A program made the translations under genes and the position numbers. The notes beneath the pieces were generated by a model. It did no database searches and was not told where the DNA came from. It saw only the letters and a program-made list of their open reading frames with translations. Of a stretch of DNA of 64,000 bases, positions 54,183 to 64,000 are shown piece after piece; position 1 is the first letter of the stretch, and every line of letters begins with the position of its first letter. The DNA comes from Nemertoderma westbladi (lineage: Eukaryota > Xenacoelomorpha > Nemertodermatida > Nemertodermatidae), in assembly GCA_032718475.1 (NCBI GenBank), contig JAUCBJ010007482.1, forward strand, positions 1-64,000. The letters are read 5' to 3'.

Positions 54183-55299
54183 TCACAACATATCATTCAT
54201 ATCATATCTTAACCTACCGTCTTAATGCTTTTACTGTTGTCATATTTTGTATTAGTTGGTCGAATATTATTTGGAGAACATATATAAAGAACCCAAATTT
54301 CCCAATTTTCTTGATACACTACAGGTTAGAGAGACGGGTTATATATAGCGATTGCGACTTATATTGTTGTGGTTTGTAGTGAATTTAATGCTATTTGGTA
54401 AGCACTACATGATTCATTGCTGTTCTCTTTATATATGATAAAATTCATTGACGGTCGGCAAATTAGTGAGCAGTATTGTGTGTTACCGGTAGTGTGCATG
54501 ATTGTGACTGATAACTAAGCATTTCCTAAAGAATGCGCCTCATACGTGAATCATAAGCCTTACCGACTTACCGTTGTGATTAGTATAAGTCATATCTCTG
54601 TTTACCTAGATAGAGCGCCACGTCCTAAAGGAACTGTTAATATTTCCCGAAAGTAAATAATATTAGTCAGAAATTAATTATTAACGATCAATCGAATAAT
54701 ACAATCCAGTAAGCTTACACTACAATAATAATCTAAGCCCTCAGAATCCAGTCTCCCGGGTATATCCAGCGGGTGAATGGACGCGCACTAGGCTGGCTTC
54801 TGCTAATGTTGTGTTTATTGGTATTAAATATTTGTCATCTTCTAAAGTCTATTTATAAACCAAAAGACATATAAATTTTGGCAGGTTAAACTGCTAAAGG
54901 TCTTCAAAAGCGCGTACAATAACAGTTATTGACTTTATTGCAGTAAGCAATAAAGTTGAAAGTACCGGTCGACCGGTAAACCTGAACCGGTACTTCTGTA
55001 GGTCAGTAGGCCCAACTGCCAGAACCGGTACTGCTGTAGGTCCGTAGGTCCAACTGCCAGAACCGGTACTTCTGTAGGCCTGTAGGCCCAACTGTCCTAA
55101 CCGGTACTTCCAGTATAAGTACATTAGTATTATTCGATTTTGATTATTGTATACCGGTAGGTCTCGATATTAAATCGGGGACGCCTGGTTTTTATTGGGA
55201 TTTTACTTAGGTCTATTTCTGTTAGTTTTATTTCCTAGTAAGTTAATATTGAGCTGAAGACGTGTAAGTCTGCTCAGATTGTTCAGATAATTGTAGGCC

Positions 55300-55860
55300 G
55301 GACTGTTGTCGGATTGTTGTTGGGTTTGGAGAGATTACTGCGTGTGTAGAGTTTGTCCGATAGAGTGCCAGTTAGTAAGTTGGGGCAGCCATAGCTGTAA
55401 GGTCAATCCTCTCTTAAAGAATAAGTCGTACTACCGTGTTAGAACGCATACTAACTAACCATTTTGGAATCTGCACATACTGTAGTTTATTTAGGCTTGA
55501 CAGTATTCTGCCAGCGCTTTGGCCTGTGTTTGTTTGTGTGGTCTGTTCAGGTACCGTAATAGTTATTACTCAGATACTTTGTAGGCTGGATTGTTGTCTA
55601 GCTATTATTAGGTCTGAAGAGATTGCTGCGTGTGTAGAGTTTGTCTGATAAAGTGCCAGTTAGTAAGTTGGGGCAGCCATAGCTGTAAGGTCAATCCCCT
55701 CTTAAAGAATAAGTCGTACTACCGTGTTAGAACGCATACTAACTAACGATTTCGGAATCTGCACATACTGTAGTTTATTTAGGCTTGGTGGTAGTCTGCC
55801 AGCGTTTGGTTTATATTTGTTTGAGTATTCTGTACGGGTAGCGTAATATTTATTATTCAG
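55300..55860. repeat. ~285-bp tandem duplication in the leader of copy 2
   Basis: Two copies of the block AGTGCCAGTTAGTAAGTTGG to CTGCCAGCG.TTGG (starting about 55365 and 55651), about 95% identical. Copy 1 has a single version near 21560-21730. Confidence 0.88.
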
Positions 55861-56799
55861 AGTTTATGCGATTATTCGCAAAATTCATGTCCCCAAGTTT
55901 ATTCCTACAGTAATTGTGTTTGTTACACATACCGTTATAGTTAAATTAACCCCGGTACTACACGGGCTGCTTGGCGTAGGACAAGACTGGTGATTTTGTG
56001 CACCGGTCACTCCAGCAGATGCCGTGGTTCTTTTAACTGTTCAAGTATATTTAACTACTGATTATTTGTTGTACCAGTACTTGTACCTAATTTAGGGTTT
56101 AGTGTACAGTGCTTTCCGAGGTAATTAGTGTGTAGGCAGTATATTTGTGTTGTAAAGTGGTTAATAGGCACGCTGGATCTGGTAGTCCGCGGTAATTAAC
56201 TTCTAGGTAGGAACACTCCGTGATACATAACGTAGTACCTATAGCGATACGGTTATAGGTCGTCAGGCGGTGGTATTTTCCTATCTGGACAGTGCAATAT
56301 ATTTACTACTACTTATTATTTCAAATACCGTAGTACCCTGTCCGTTGTAATAACCAGAATTCTAACCCTTTGTTAGGCTGGTTTGTAGACTTCCTGTAAA
56401 ATTACCCTAAAATTTCGTACATAATATTTTTGTTGTGTTTAATTAGAGATTTAATCTCACCCGTATCGTAAGTAATTTGTAGTATTAAGTAACTTAGGTA
56501 AATTAGAATAATCTGTTTTAGTGTCCCATAAGTAGCACTCCACTGAGAGCGTACAGCTTCTGTGTAGTGACTCCCCCAGAAATAATAACATTTATTTCAA
56601 ATATTGACAAAACCCCTTTTAAACGGGTATATATCTATTATAAATCAACTCAAACGATTTATAAATAGTAGGCCTGCCATACAACAACTAGGTCTCAATA
56701 TCAGTTGGACTACTGCTTAAATAACGGTAATAAAGTAAGTTAAAGTAACCAAGTAACCCTAAAATATTCAGAAATTCAATTATTCTAAAATAATTGACA

Positions 56800-57075
56800 T
56801 ACCGGTATTTACCATAGGCTTATTATATTTATTTCTATAAATTTGAGCTACAATCATACCGGTATTCTGTAATTAATTCTAGTTCATAATTATACTTATA
56901 TATACTATAAGTGTAAGCTGTATACCGGTATTCACGATAGGCCTATTATATATTTATATATATTTGTGCTAAATTTATATACCGGTACTCTGTGACAAAA
57001 CTAGTTTACAATACTTATATATATTATAAGTACATACCGGTATTCTAATATACTGCAATAAATTACCGGTACTAG
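56800..57075. repeat. ATACCGGTAT palindrome cluster upstream of gag (copy 2)
   Basis: Seven or so ACCGGT cores, several as ATACCGGTATT, over 275 bp, ending 75 bp before the Gag start. The same cluster is present in copy 1. Confidence 0.85.
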
Positions 57076-57151
57076 GCCAACAGTCATACTGAATTACTAG
57101 ACTTGCTTTAACTGTAACTATAGCAGTAAGCATTCAACTGTATAGCTAAAC

Positions 57152-60100
57152 ATGTCTGACACTCAGCAAAACCTGTCAGACAGTCTAATCGATACAACCA
57201 TCTGTGACGCAGATAGGAGTGTGGAGCGATTAAGAAAGGAGTTCAGCTCACCTCCTACTGAAAGAAAGGTCATCCCTCCAGTAGAAGTATCAGACCCTAA
57301 GCTAATCCAACACCGTAGGTCTATCATCGGCACTCGGGCCCAAGTCAAACGGAACCAGGAAGCAGCTGTCCCACAGCAGCAACAGCCTAGTCAAGAAACT
57401 TGTTCCCAGCGATCCGATAGCTCCAGTAATTCGGATACTGTCGAGCTGACCCCCGAACGCGGATTGCAGATGGCAGCTAATGCCTATTCGGACCCCCTTC
57501 TCACCCTTCCTGCCGCAGTGCTAACTACTATATTGATTGCGGTGGAGGAACATCAAGCCGATTGGGTGAGAAATAAGCGAGCAACCCAAGATAATTATGC
57601 GGGATACGCCAGGGAAGAATTGATGTCTATTGTCGAGTCACAATGGAACTTTCCCGGACCCGGACTCCCGTTAGATCTGTCCGAGGCTACTTGGGAAGAT
57701 ATACACAGGATGGGAGTGGCTAAAGATACGATGGATCCAGCTGTTTGGAAGAGGTCGGCAGCAGGATATGTGCAGGGATTCTTCGGCTCCTTAGAGCGAT
57801 TAGAAGAACAACTGTTTCGACAACCCCAAGGACCTCAAGAGCAGGAAGAACTGCTATATCAAGTACGCGAAAGAACCCTACGCATTCGACTAATCCTATC
57901 AGCTTTTGAGGAAACTTCCAAAAGAAGACAGGACACGTCGCTGCAGGTTGCTGTCAAAACTTGGTTCCAGCGGGTAGGTCTCAAAGTACAAGAAACGGAC
58001 CAGTGGAAATCCCAGCTGTCTGAGAGACTAACCTATGAAGAACCAACCGAGGCCACCCTTTCTCAAGTGGAAGGCGAAGAGACCGCAGAGAGACCACGAA
58101 CGCGAGACGCCATAGACATATATCTGTCCGACTATCAGCGATTCCTAGGAGACGAAGAGTTGAGGAGACGGCTGTCTGGACTTTCCCCTAATAGTGAAGG
58201 AACCCAGCGTGTGTTAGACTCAATCGATGCTGAAATGTTAGCTGCTAACCAAGCTGAATTTGATGAAAAACTCCGCCTCGCTAGAGTCCAAGAAGAACAA
58301 GTAAAGAAAAAACGGATAGAGGACAAAAGGGCAGTAGCAGCGGCGAAAGCGGCAGCGTCAGTGGAAGAGGCAATAGCGGCAGCGGAAGTGGAAGCGGCAA
58401 AGGCAGTAGCAGCGGCAAAGGCAGCAGCAGCAGTGGAAGAGGCAGAAGCAAATGCTGCAGCGACAGTGGAAGCAGCCAAAGCAGCAGCAGCAATAGCATT
58501 GGCAGACACAGAACAGAGAGCGTCTGAAGAGACTACCCAACTGGAGTTGGAGAATCTGCAAGAGACGCAAGACAACATAAATAAACAGTTAACTGCTAGT
58601 CACATGCAGATGATGAGAAGATCTACTCCCAAACGCCAGGGATATACGTCATCGGAGGAAAGCGAAACCACCGATCCTGAAGGCGGAGGAAATAGATCTC
58701 GTCTAAGCAGGCGTAGAAAAACATCTTACCGTCACAAATTGCCTGATTTGCCCCCAGCTGTGAGAAGACAACTAGCTAGCACAGACTTAAGTAGAATAGA
58801 ACCTACAGACCAAATTATTAAGGTCAAAAAACTCCCTACTATAGTTGATGAGCCTGAAATAATTAGGCCTGTCGTTCCCAAAGTCACTCCTGTGCTAGAG
58901 ACCTCTGTACTTCCAGAGCTTAACTCTAAGTTCCCTTTACACAGTACTACACTGCCTGTACCCGGTAGAACAGCCCATGAGAATATCCCTGTCCTGGAAG
59001 CTGAGAGAGAAATCAAAGATTTGTCTCCCGTCGTCCCACGTCAGCCCGCTACAATGTTGGCGACTCCCGCTTCGGCGGTCGAGTGGGTAGAGGAGGGACG
59101 GCGGGGGATGAATCTCCTGCTCGGACAGATGCAGGAGACTGTCCACCAACTTAAGGGAACAGTAAGGGAAGGTAGGGCCGAATTGCAAGAAGTGCAGCAA
59201 AGTATCGCGCTAGAACGCGACAAATTAGTCAATATCCAAAAAGGGATACCAATACCCCCTGTAAAATTGTGTCAACCTGTTAGGTCTGAAGTATTACATG
59301 CGCAAGGTGTGGAGCCTACACGCATCTATACTGCTAGTGAAGTAGAAACTCCTATAGCAAACCCTATTAAGGGTGATTATAGACCTGTTGTTAATGATAT
59401 TCCTTATAGACCTGATAATGATCCGAGAAATTTATATACCGATAATTCGATATTAAATAACACGATGGCCCAAGAAAGCTTTACGCGTCAGATGGCTAGA
59501 ACAGAAGCCCGCCAAGCGGTCAAAGTGGGAGAGATCGTCAAATTCAATGGAGATGAGATGAAATGGTTACCTTTCAACGAATATTACAAAGACAGCATAC
59601 AGAACTCTGTGCTATCTAACGGAGAGAAACTTAGGTTCCTCATCAAGTGCTTGGAAGGACCTCCCAAGTTAATGGCGTTAAAGTTTATTGGACATCCAGA
59701 AGGATTAAGACAAGTATGGGATACATTAAACATCAGGTATGGTAACAAAGATAACATAGCTAAGTATTTGTATGCAAAATTAGTAGCCCCCCGACACTTC
59801 CTTAGTAGCGGGATTATAGAGTTTTCCGATGAGATTCAAGAGATCTGTAGACAATTGGACTGGTTAGGTAAGTCGCATGAATATCAGAGTTCCATGGTTA
59901 TTGGAGCCGTAGTCTCTACTTTACCAAAGGGTGGAGTATGTACACGCTGGGACAAACGACGAAGTCCTACCATGGCTGATCTCATGTCCTTCTTAGATGG
60001 TGAAGTAAAACTACAACTCATCAAGCAGTCCAGAGAGAAAACATCGGAAAATAAGGTAAGTGAGAAACCCTCTTCTAGGAGAAGAGTAACACCAGTGTGT

Positions 60101-60556
60101 TACACTGACGACGGCGAAAGCCAAGCTTCTCAAGAAGAGGACAGCGGGAAAGACACAGATCGATCTTACTATGTTGACAAAACCTCAAAAGACGTAAGTA
60201 AATACAAGGCTCGAAACAACGATAGGAGAGAACAGGCTGCCAAGACCCCTCCTCAGTCTCCTAACAGAATGCACCGAAGAAAACCCGAAGAAAAAACGAG
60301 AGTGCATCAAGTTACCCAAGGTAAAGTGAGTAACATAAAACCTAACTGTGCGCTGTGCGACGGGACCCACCGTTTGAGTGCGTGTGCTGAATTTCTAAAG
60401 AAATCCCTTGTAGACAGACGTGCAGTCGTATGGGATAAGCGGTTATGCTATAATTGCCTCAGACCAGGACACCAACGGCGAACCTGTTACTCCGACATAA
60501 AGTGTGCAAAGTGTGGCGCGAAACATCACATCTTGTTATACAGTGAGTTCGAATGA
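57152..60556 (+). CDS. BEL/Pao Gag (copy 2, 1134 aa)
   Basis: Starts MSDTQQNLSDSLIDTT, conserved with copy 1. Residues 1-390 are a novel N-terminal region (SQWNFPGPGLPLDLSEATW near 165, ISRRLSGL-like near 345); residues 390-450 an Ala-rich helix of GCN codons; then Arg-rich and Pro-rich linkers; a DUF1759-like core (VKVGEIVKFNGDEMKWLPF near 790); a Lys/Arg-rich region; and zinc motifs CYNCLRPGHQRRTC and CAKCGAKHH near the end. It would coat the element RNA. The frame ends with TGA at 60554-60556, where copy 1 has CGA and continues into the protease. Copy 2 also lacks about nine residues (VLYMMEQQ-like) present in copy 1 near 59955. Confidence 0.92.
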   Translation: MSDTQQNLSDSLIDTTICDADRSVERLRKEFSSPPTERKVIPPVEVSDPKLIQHRRSIIGTRAQVKRNQEAAVPQQQQPSQETCSQRSDSSSNSDTVELTPERGLQMAANAYSDPLLTLPAAVLTTILIAVEEHQADWVRNKRATQDNYAGYAREELMSIVESQWNFPGPGLPLDLSEATWEDIHRMGVAKDTMDPAVWKRSAAGYVQGFFGSLERLEEQLFRQPQGPQEQEELLYQVRERTLRIRLILSAFEETSKRRQDTSLQVAVKTWFQRVGLKVQETDQWKSQLSERLTYEEPTEATLSQVEGEETAERPRTRDAIDIYLSDYQRFLGDEELRRRLSGLSPNSEGTQRVLDSIDAEMLAANQAEFDEKLRLARVQEEQVKKKRIEDKRAVAAAKAAASVEEAIAAAEVEAAKAVAAAKAAAAVEEAEANAAATVEAAKAAAAIALADTEQRASEETTQLELENLQETQDNINKQLTASHMQMMRRSTPKRQGYTSSEESETTDPEGGGNRSRLSRRRKTSYRHKLPDLPPAVRRQLASTDLSRIEPTDQIIKVKKLPTIVDEPEIIRPVVPKVTPVLETSVLPELNSKFPLHSTTLPVPGRTAHENIPVLEAEREIKDLSPVVPRQPATMLATPASAVEWVEEGRRGMNLLLGQMQETVHQLKGTVREGRAELQEVQQSIALERDKLVNIQKGIPIPPVKLCQPVRSEVLHAQGVEPTRIYTASEVETPIANPIKGDYRPVVNDIPYRPDNDPRNLYTDNSILNNTMAQESFTRQMARTEARQAVKVGEIVKFNGDEMKWLPFNEYYKDSIQNSVLSNGEKLRFLIKCLEGPPKLMALKFIGHPEGLRQVWDTLNIRYGNKDNIAKYLYAKLVAPRHFLSSGIIEFSDEIQEICRQLDWLGKSHEYQSSMVIGAVVSTLPKGGVCTRWDKRRSPTMADLMSFLDGEVKLQLIKQSREKTSENKVSEKPSSRRRVTPVCYTDDGESQASQEEDSGKDTDRSYYVDKTSKDVSKYKARNNDRREQAAKTPPQSPNRMHRRKPEEKTRVHQVTQGKVSNIKPNCALCDGTHRLSACAEFLKKSLVDRRAVVWDKRLCYNCLRPGHQRRTCYSDIKCAKCGAKHHILLYSEFE

Positions 60557-63500
60557 GACAAACTGAGTCAGGTAAGTGAGCCCGAACTACATGTCCAATT
60601 CAGTGATGTAAACGACACTGATCAAGAATCTGAGATGGAAGGATTCTATACTGACGAATTCTCCGACGCCAACGAATCCTGTTATCTAATCAATACCGCA
60701 GTGTATCGAGCACTTACTTATGAAAAGGACACCAACAATGAGTTTCCCCCAACTACTTTTGCCAAACAACCATCTTGGAAAGCTCCAACTTCCAACGTAG
60801 GAATCAGAGAATTTCCTGTAGTGCAGGTAAGAGTTCACGGTCCTAACCACAGTTACATAGTGAACGCACTCCTTGACTCCGGCAGCACAGGAACATTCAT
60901 CGATCAAGAATTAGCCGAAGATATCTTTGCTGGACAACCCAAATTCCGGACTAAATTGAATATGTCAGGAATTATGCAGGTTTGGAAATCTGCCTTAACG
61001 GCAGATTACTATGTAGGTGTGTTGTCCACCCCCCAGGATAAGTTAGGAGCACAAGGTATAAGGTCGGTAAAAATGGTGGCTATAAAGAACTTCGCTACTA
61101 CTCAAGCAGACCTTTATAATTGGGACGAGGATGAGAGTATCCAACATCTTAAGATACCTCGATTCCAGACAGACTATCCTGGAGTGCAAATACTCATCGG
61201 CCAAAACGCGCATGAGGCGCTCAAAACATTGGAGAAACGGCCTGCTCAACCACAGCCACTGCAAACCTATGCGGTAAGAACTAGAGTAGGTTGGTACTTT
61301 ACTGGCCCTTCCCGCAGGACTCTCGAAGGGAGAATGCCACAAGAACAAATATACCAAGTAAACGATTGGGAAGTGGAGAGCAGTGAAGTGGACGAACTAA
61401 CTGAGGGAACACCATACTTCTCAGATAATGACGACATCTACCAACTCTTCGATGAAGAGAACACAATCGACCTACTTACAGAAAACCAAACTTGGAAAAA
61501 TCAGGTGAACCTATGTCAACTGATTCGCCCATCGGAACCCATCGCTTACAATGACGAACTAAACGATGAGATAGAGCGCTACAACGCTAGAACTCGGGAC
61601 GAACTAGCCGTACGATTCTTTACTCAGGAACTGGTAGAGCCCAATTCATATGATAAGGCTCTATCGATAGAAGAAGAAAGAGCCAAGCAAATCCAGGAAA
61701 CAACTACACGTTTTTTAAAGGATCAAGGTAGATATGAAATCGGCCTACCATTTCGAAAACGAGAACCTAGATTTATAAATAACAGACCCTTGGCAGAGAA
61801 AAGAATTGCTCAATTACATCGACGCCTTACAGCTAATGCTTCAGCGAAAGAAATGTACCAAACTCAGCTGAAGAAATTTATAACAAAGGGATATGCGGAG
61901 CGAGTACCGGAAGGAACACCAGTGACTGAGAGAACGTATTACTTAACACATCATTACGTTCCCAAACCCGGTAAACCACACGAAGTACGAGTCGTATTCG
62001 ATGGCTCCGCCCTATATATGGGCCAATCCCTCAATTCCGAGTTGTTACCAGGACCCAACTTACTCCAATCTTTGTTGGGAATACTTTTAAGATTAAGACA
62101 ATATTCCATCGCGTTCGCCTCAGACATAGAGGGAATGTTCTTACAAGTCAAGGCGCTGGATAGAGATAGAGACAGTCTGAGATTTCTGTGGTGGCCTGAA
62201 GGAGACCTCAATCAGAAACCGGTAGAGTACTGGATGACCATCCAGGCTTTTGGAATCATATCAAGCCCTTCCAACGCCTGCTCCGTGGTGCGTACCACTG
62301 CGAATGACAACCGAGACTCCTTCTCCAAAGAAGTGATAGACAACATAAAACTCAATATATACATGGACGACAATTTAAGGTCCCTTCCATCAGTAGAAGA
62401 AGCCATAGCTGTCGCGAAAGGAACGGTAGAGTGTTTGAAAAGAGGTGGATTTCGACTGACGAAATTCACTAGCAACTCCCGTGAGTTTCTGGAAGCCATA
62501 CCAGTAGAAGACCGAGGAACGAAAGACCTAGACTTAATAAAGGACGATCTTCCTGAAACCAAGACACTAGGCTTGAAGTGGGACACTGAAAGAGACATCC
62601 TGTTTTTTCAGTTAAAACAGCGAGATAATCCAGTTCGGACCAAACGGATTTGTTTAAGCATCCTGAGCACTTATTTCGACCCATTGGGATTTATTAGCCC
62701 AGTTATATTGATTGCTCGGAGTTTAGTACAACAAATGTGGCTTGAAAACCACTCATGGGACGATCCGCTTAAGGGAGAATTGTTAAAGAAATGGATGAAA
62801 TGGGAAGATTCTCTACCTGCCATCGAGAACTTTATAATTTCCCGTGCATATTTTGGCCATGTTCTTCCTACGTATTCTTATCAACTCCATGTGTTTGGAG
62901 ACGCAAGCGACATGGGAATAGGTATAGTAGCATATCTGCGAGTCGAAACCCTGGATGGAATCAAAGTCGCCTTGGTTACCTCTAAGGCATTGATTAACAA
63001 CAAGTTAAAGGTTCCTCGAGCGGAGTTAAAGGCGGCTTTATACGCTACAGCCATCAGCCGGAACGTAACGGAACAAATCGACTATCCACTGGAGAAAACG
63101 GTTTATTGGACCGACGCTTTACTCGTGTTAGAGTATCTAACCAATGAAGTCTGTCAGTTCAGCGTTTTTGTTACTAACAGAGTAGCTATTATTCTTAGTC
63201 GCACAAAGATAGATCAATGGAGACATTGCCCTGGTACGATTAATCCAGCCGATATCGCCTCCAGGGGAGCAACTCCACAAGAACTGATAGATACTCCAGA
63301 TTGGTTTGGTGGACCCGACTTCCTGAGCAAGGAAGAGGATGAATGGCCTCCTCACCTTACTACGGCAGAGATTAGACAAGCCAAGGGAGCGGAGACAGTC
63401 AAACCTAAAACCCGGGCGAGTAAATCGAAGTTATTTAAACCGACTATCGATCTATCTGTATTACATACTTCCGGGAATGATGCTTCGGATCCACAATCCC

Positions 63501-64000
63501 TCAACACAAATAAGTCTGTTGTGGAAATTAGAGATAGAGATTGGAAATCTGGAATACCAGACGTCTCGCAAGGAATCTCACCCATGCTGCAGAGAGCAAT
63601 GCATCATTACAGTTCCTGGAATCGGCTCTGTAAAGCCGTCACATATTTAAGACGATGTTTTCATCATCACTACTCCAGGACGAAGACCACTAGTGATAAC
63701 GCTCCATTGACATCTGCACAAGTTCATGTTATTAAAAATTTACCCAAATATAAGACATCTGACCGTTTTCTAAAGGAGAAAATTAGTCACCAGGAGCATG
63801 AAGAAACCAATAAGCAGATACTAAGACTCCTGCAATGCTATGAGGATTCCGAAAAGTATTTCCTGTTGTTGAGAAATCCGCAGATGCGCTTAAGGGATCG
63901 ATTCTCGAGCACAATGATAGATGGGTTAATACGTGTTGGAGGAAGACTCACCAATGCGCGCTTATCCTTTGACACCAAATTCCCCATACTTATTAGAAAT
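60557..64000 (+). CDS. BEL/Pao Pol: protease, RT, RNase H, integrase start (open at window end)
   Basis: I followed this frame codon by codon for 1148 codons without a stop; it is in phase with Gag across the TGA. Domains: retropepsin ALLDSGSTGTFID (60870-60910); RT with VRVVFDGSA (61990), FASDIEGMFLQV (62120-62155) and IYMDDN (62360-62375, the catalytic YxDD); the A17-type region with TLGLKWD (62570) and LSTYFDPLGFISPV (62665-62710); RNase H with HVFGDASDMGIG (62890) and WTDALLVLEYL; an integrase zinc domain starting with YEDSEKYFLLLRNPQ and LIRVGGRLTNARL at the edge. Everything needed for reverse transcription seems intact. It has no Met of its own at the start, so expression needs readthrough or the TGA is a mutation. 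Confidence 0.93.

Larger units (their letters stand above)
54183..57151 (+). other. Long leader of BEL/Pao copy 2
   Basis: Non-coding leader homologous to 20172-22815. Landmarks: CTGCTTGGCGTAGG near 55967, TAGGTCGTCAGGCGG near 56255. Small repeats of AACCGGTACTTCTGTAGG (54985-55110) are expanded here. ORFs within are short and not conserved between the copies. Confidence 0.75.
53666..64000 (+). mobile_element. BEL/Pao LTR retrotransposon, copy 2 (truncated by window end)
   Basis: 5' LTR, 3-kb leader, Gag (57152-60556), then protease, RT, RNase H and the start of integrase (60557-64000), all in order. Related to copy 1 but with intact RT. The remainder of integrase, any third ORF and the 3' LTR lie beyond 64000. 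Confidence 0.92.

Noticed and set aside
58135-58578. Ala/Leu-rich ORFs on the minus strand
   Set aside because: Antisense shadows of the Ala-rich Gag linker.

Overview
The window is animal nuclear DNA made almost entirely of transposable elements and satellite-like repeats. I found no host gene that I would defend. BEL/Pao retrotransposons are a metazoan group, and they sit here beside Ty1/copia, Ty3/gypsy, a non-LTR element, TA-flanked Tc1/mariner-like elements and a TTAA-flanked piggyBac-like MITE. An aquatic invertebrate is my best guess, but the species cannot be read from this sequence.

Layout. 1-10.5 kb: broken Ty3/gypsy pol pieces, an AT-rich tail repeat present in both orientations, an unidentified polar ORF, and a three-level nest (a LINE 3' end split by a 4.0-kb TIR element, itself split by a 2.0-kb mariner-like element). 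11.0-11.4 kb: a tRNA-like SINE with a tandem tail. 11.62-23.26 kb: an 11.6-kb minus-strand BEL/Pao element with 447-bp LTRs that differ at only 4 positions, a 2.6-kb leader, gag-protease, a large pol deletion and two unusual 3' ORFs. 23.26-25.7 kb: a 5'-truncated, RTE-like LINE followed by a diverged BEL LTR. 26.5-28.2 kb: a foldback element holding the MITE. 30.5-33 kb: an 84-bp satellite and a short-unit tandem array. 33-38 kb: broken minus-strand ORFs and a small Pol III-type unit carrying a hammerhead ribozyme. 38.2-45.9 kb: a mariner-like element interrupted 33 bp from its right end by a 5.55-kb Ty1/copia element (CAAAG target duplication). 46.9-50.1 kb: a large inverted-repeat element interrupted by an internally deleted Ty3/gypsy element (TAAAT duplication). 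50.5-53.6 kb: palindromic repeats, a MITE and a tRNA-like SINE. 53.67 kb to the window end: a second, plus-strand BEL/Pao element whose gag-pol is open to the edge except for one TGA.

How the parts relate. The two BEL/Pao copies belong to one family in opposite orientation; comparing them exposes the deletion, frameshifts and nonsense change in each. The BEL/Pao and copia LTR pairs are about 99% identical, so activity was recent. The most notable object is the hammerhead ribozyme at 35837-35882 (minus). All paired and catalytic elements are present, it lies between an A box and a B box, and it is followed by a T6 terminator: in effect a tRNA-like Pol III unit whose anticodon-arm position is taken by a self-cleaving ribozyme.
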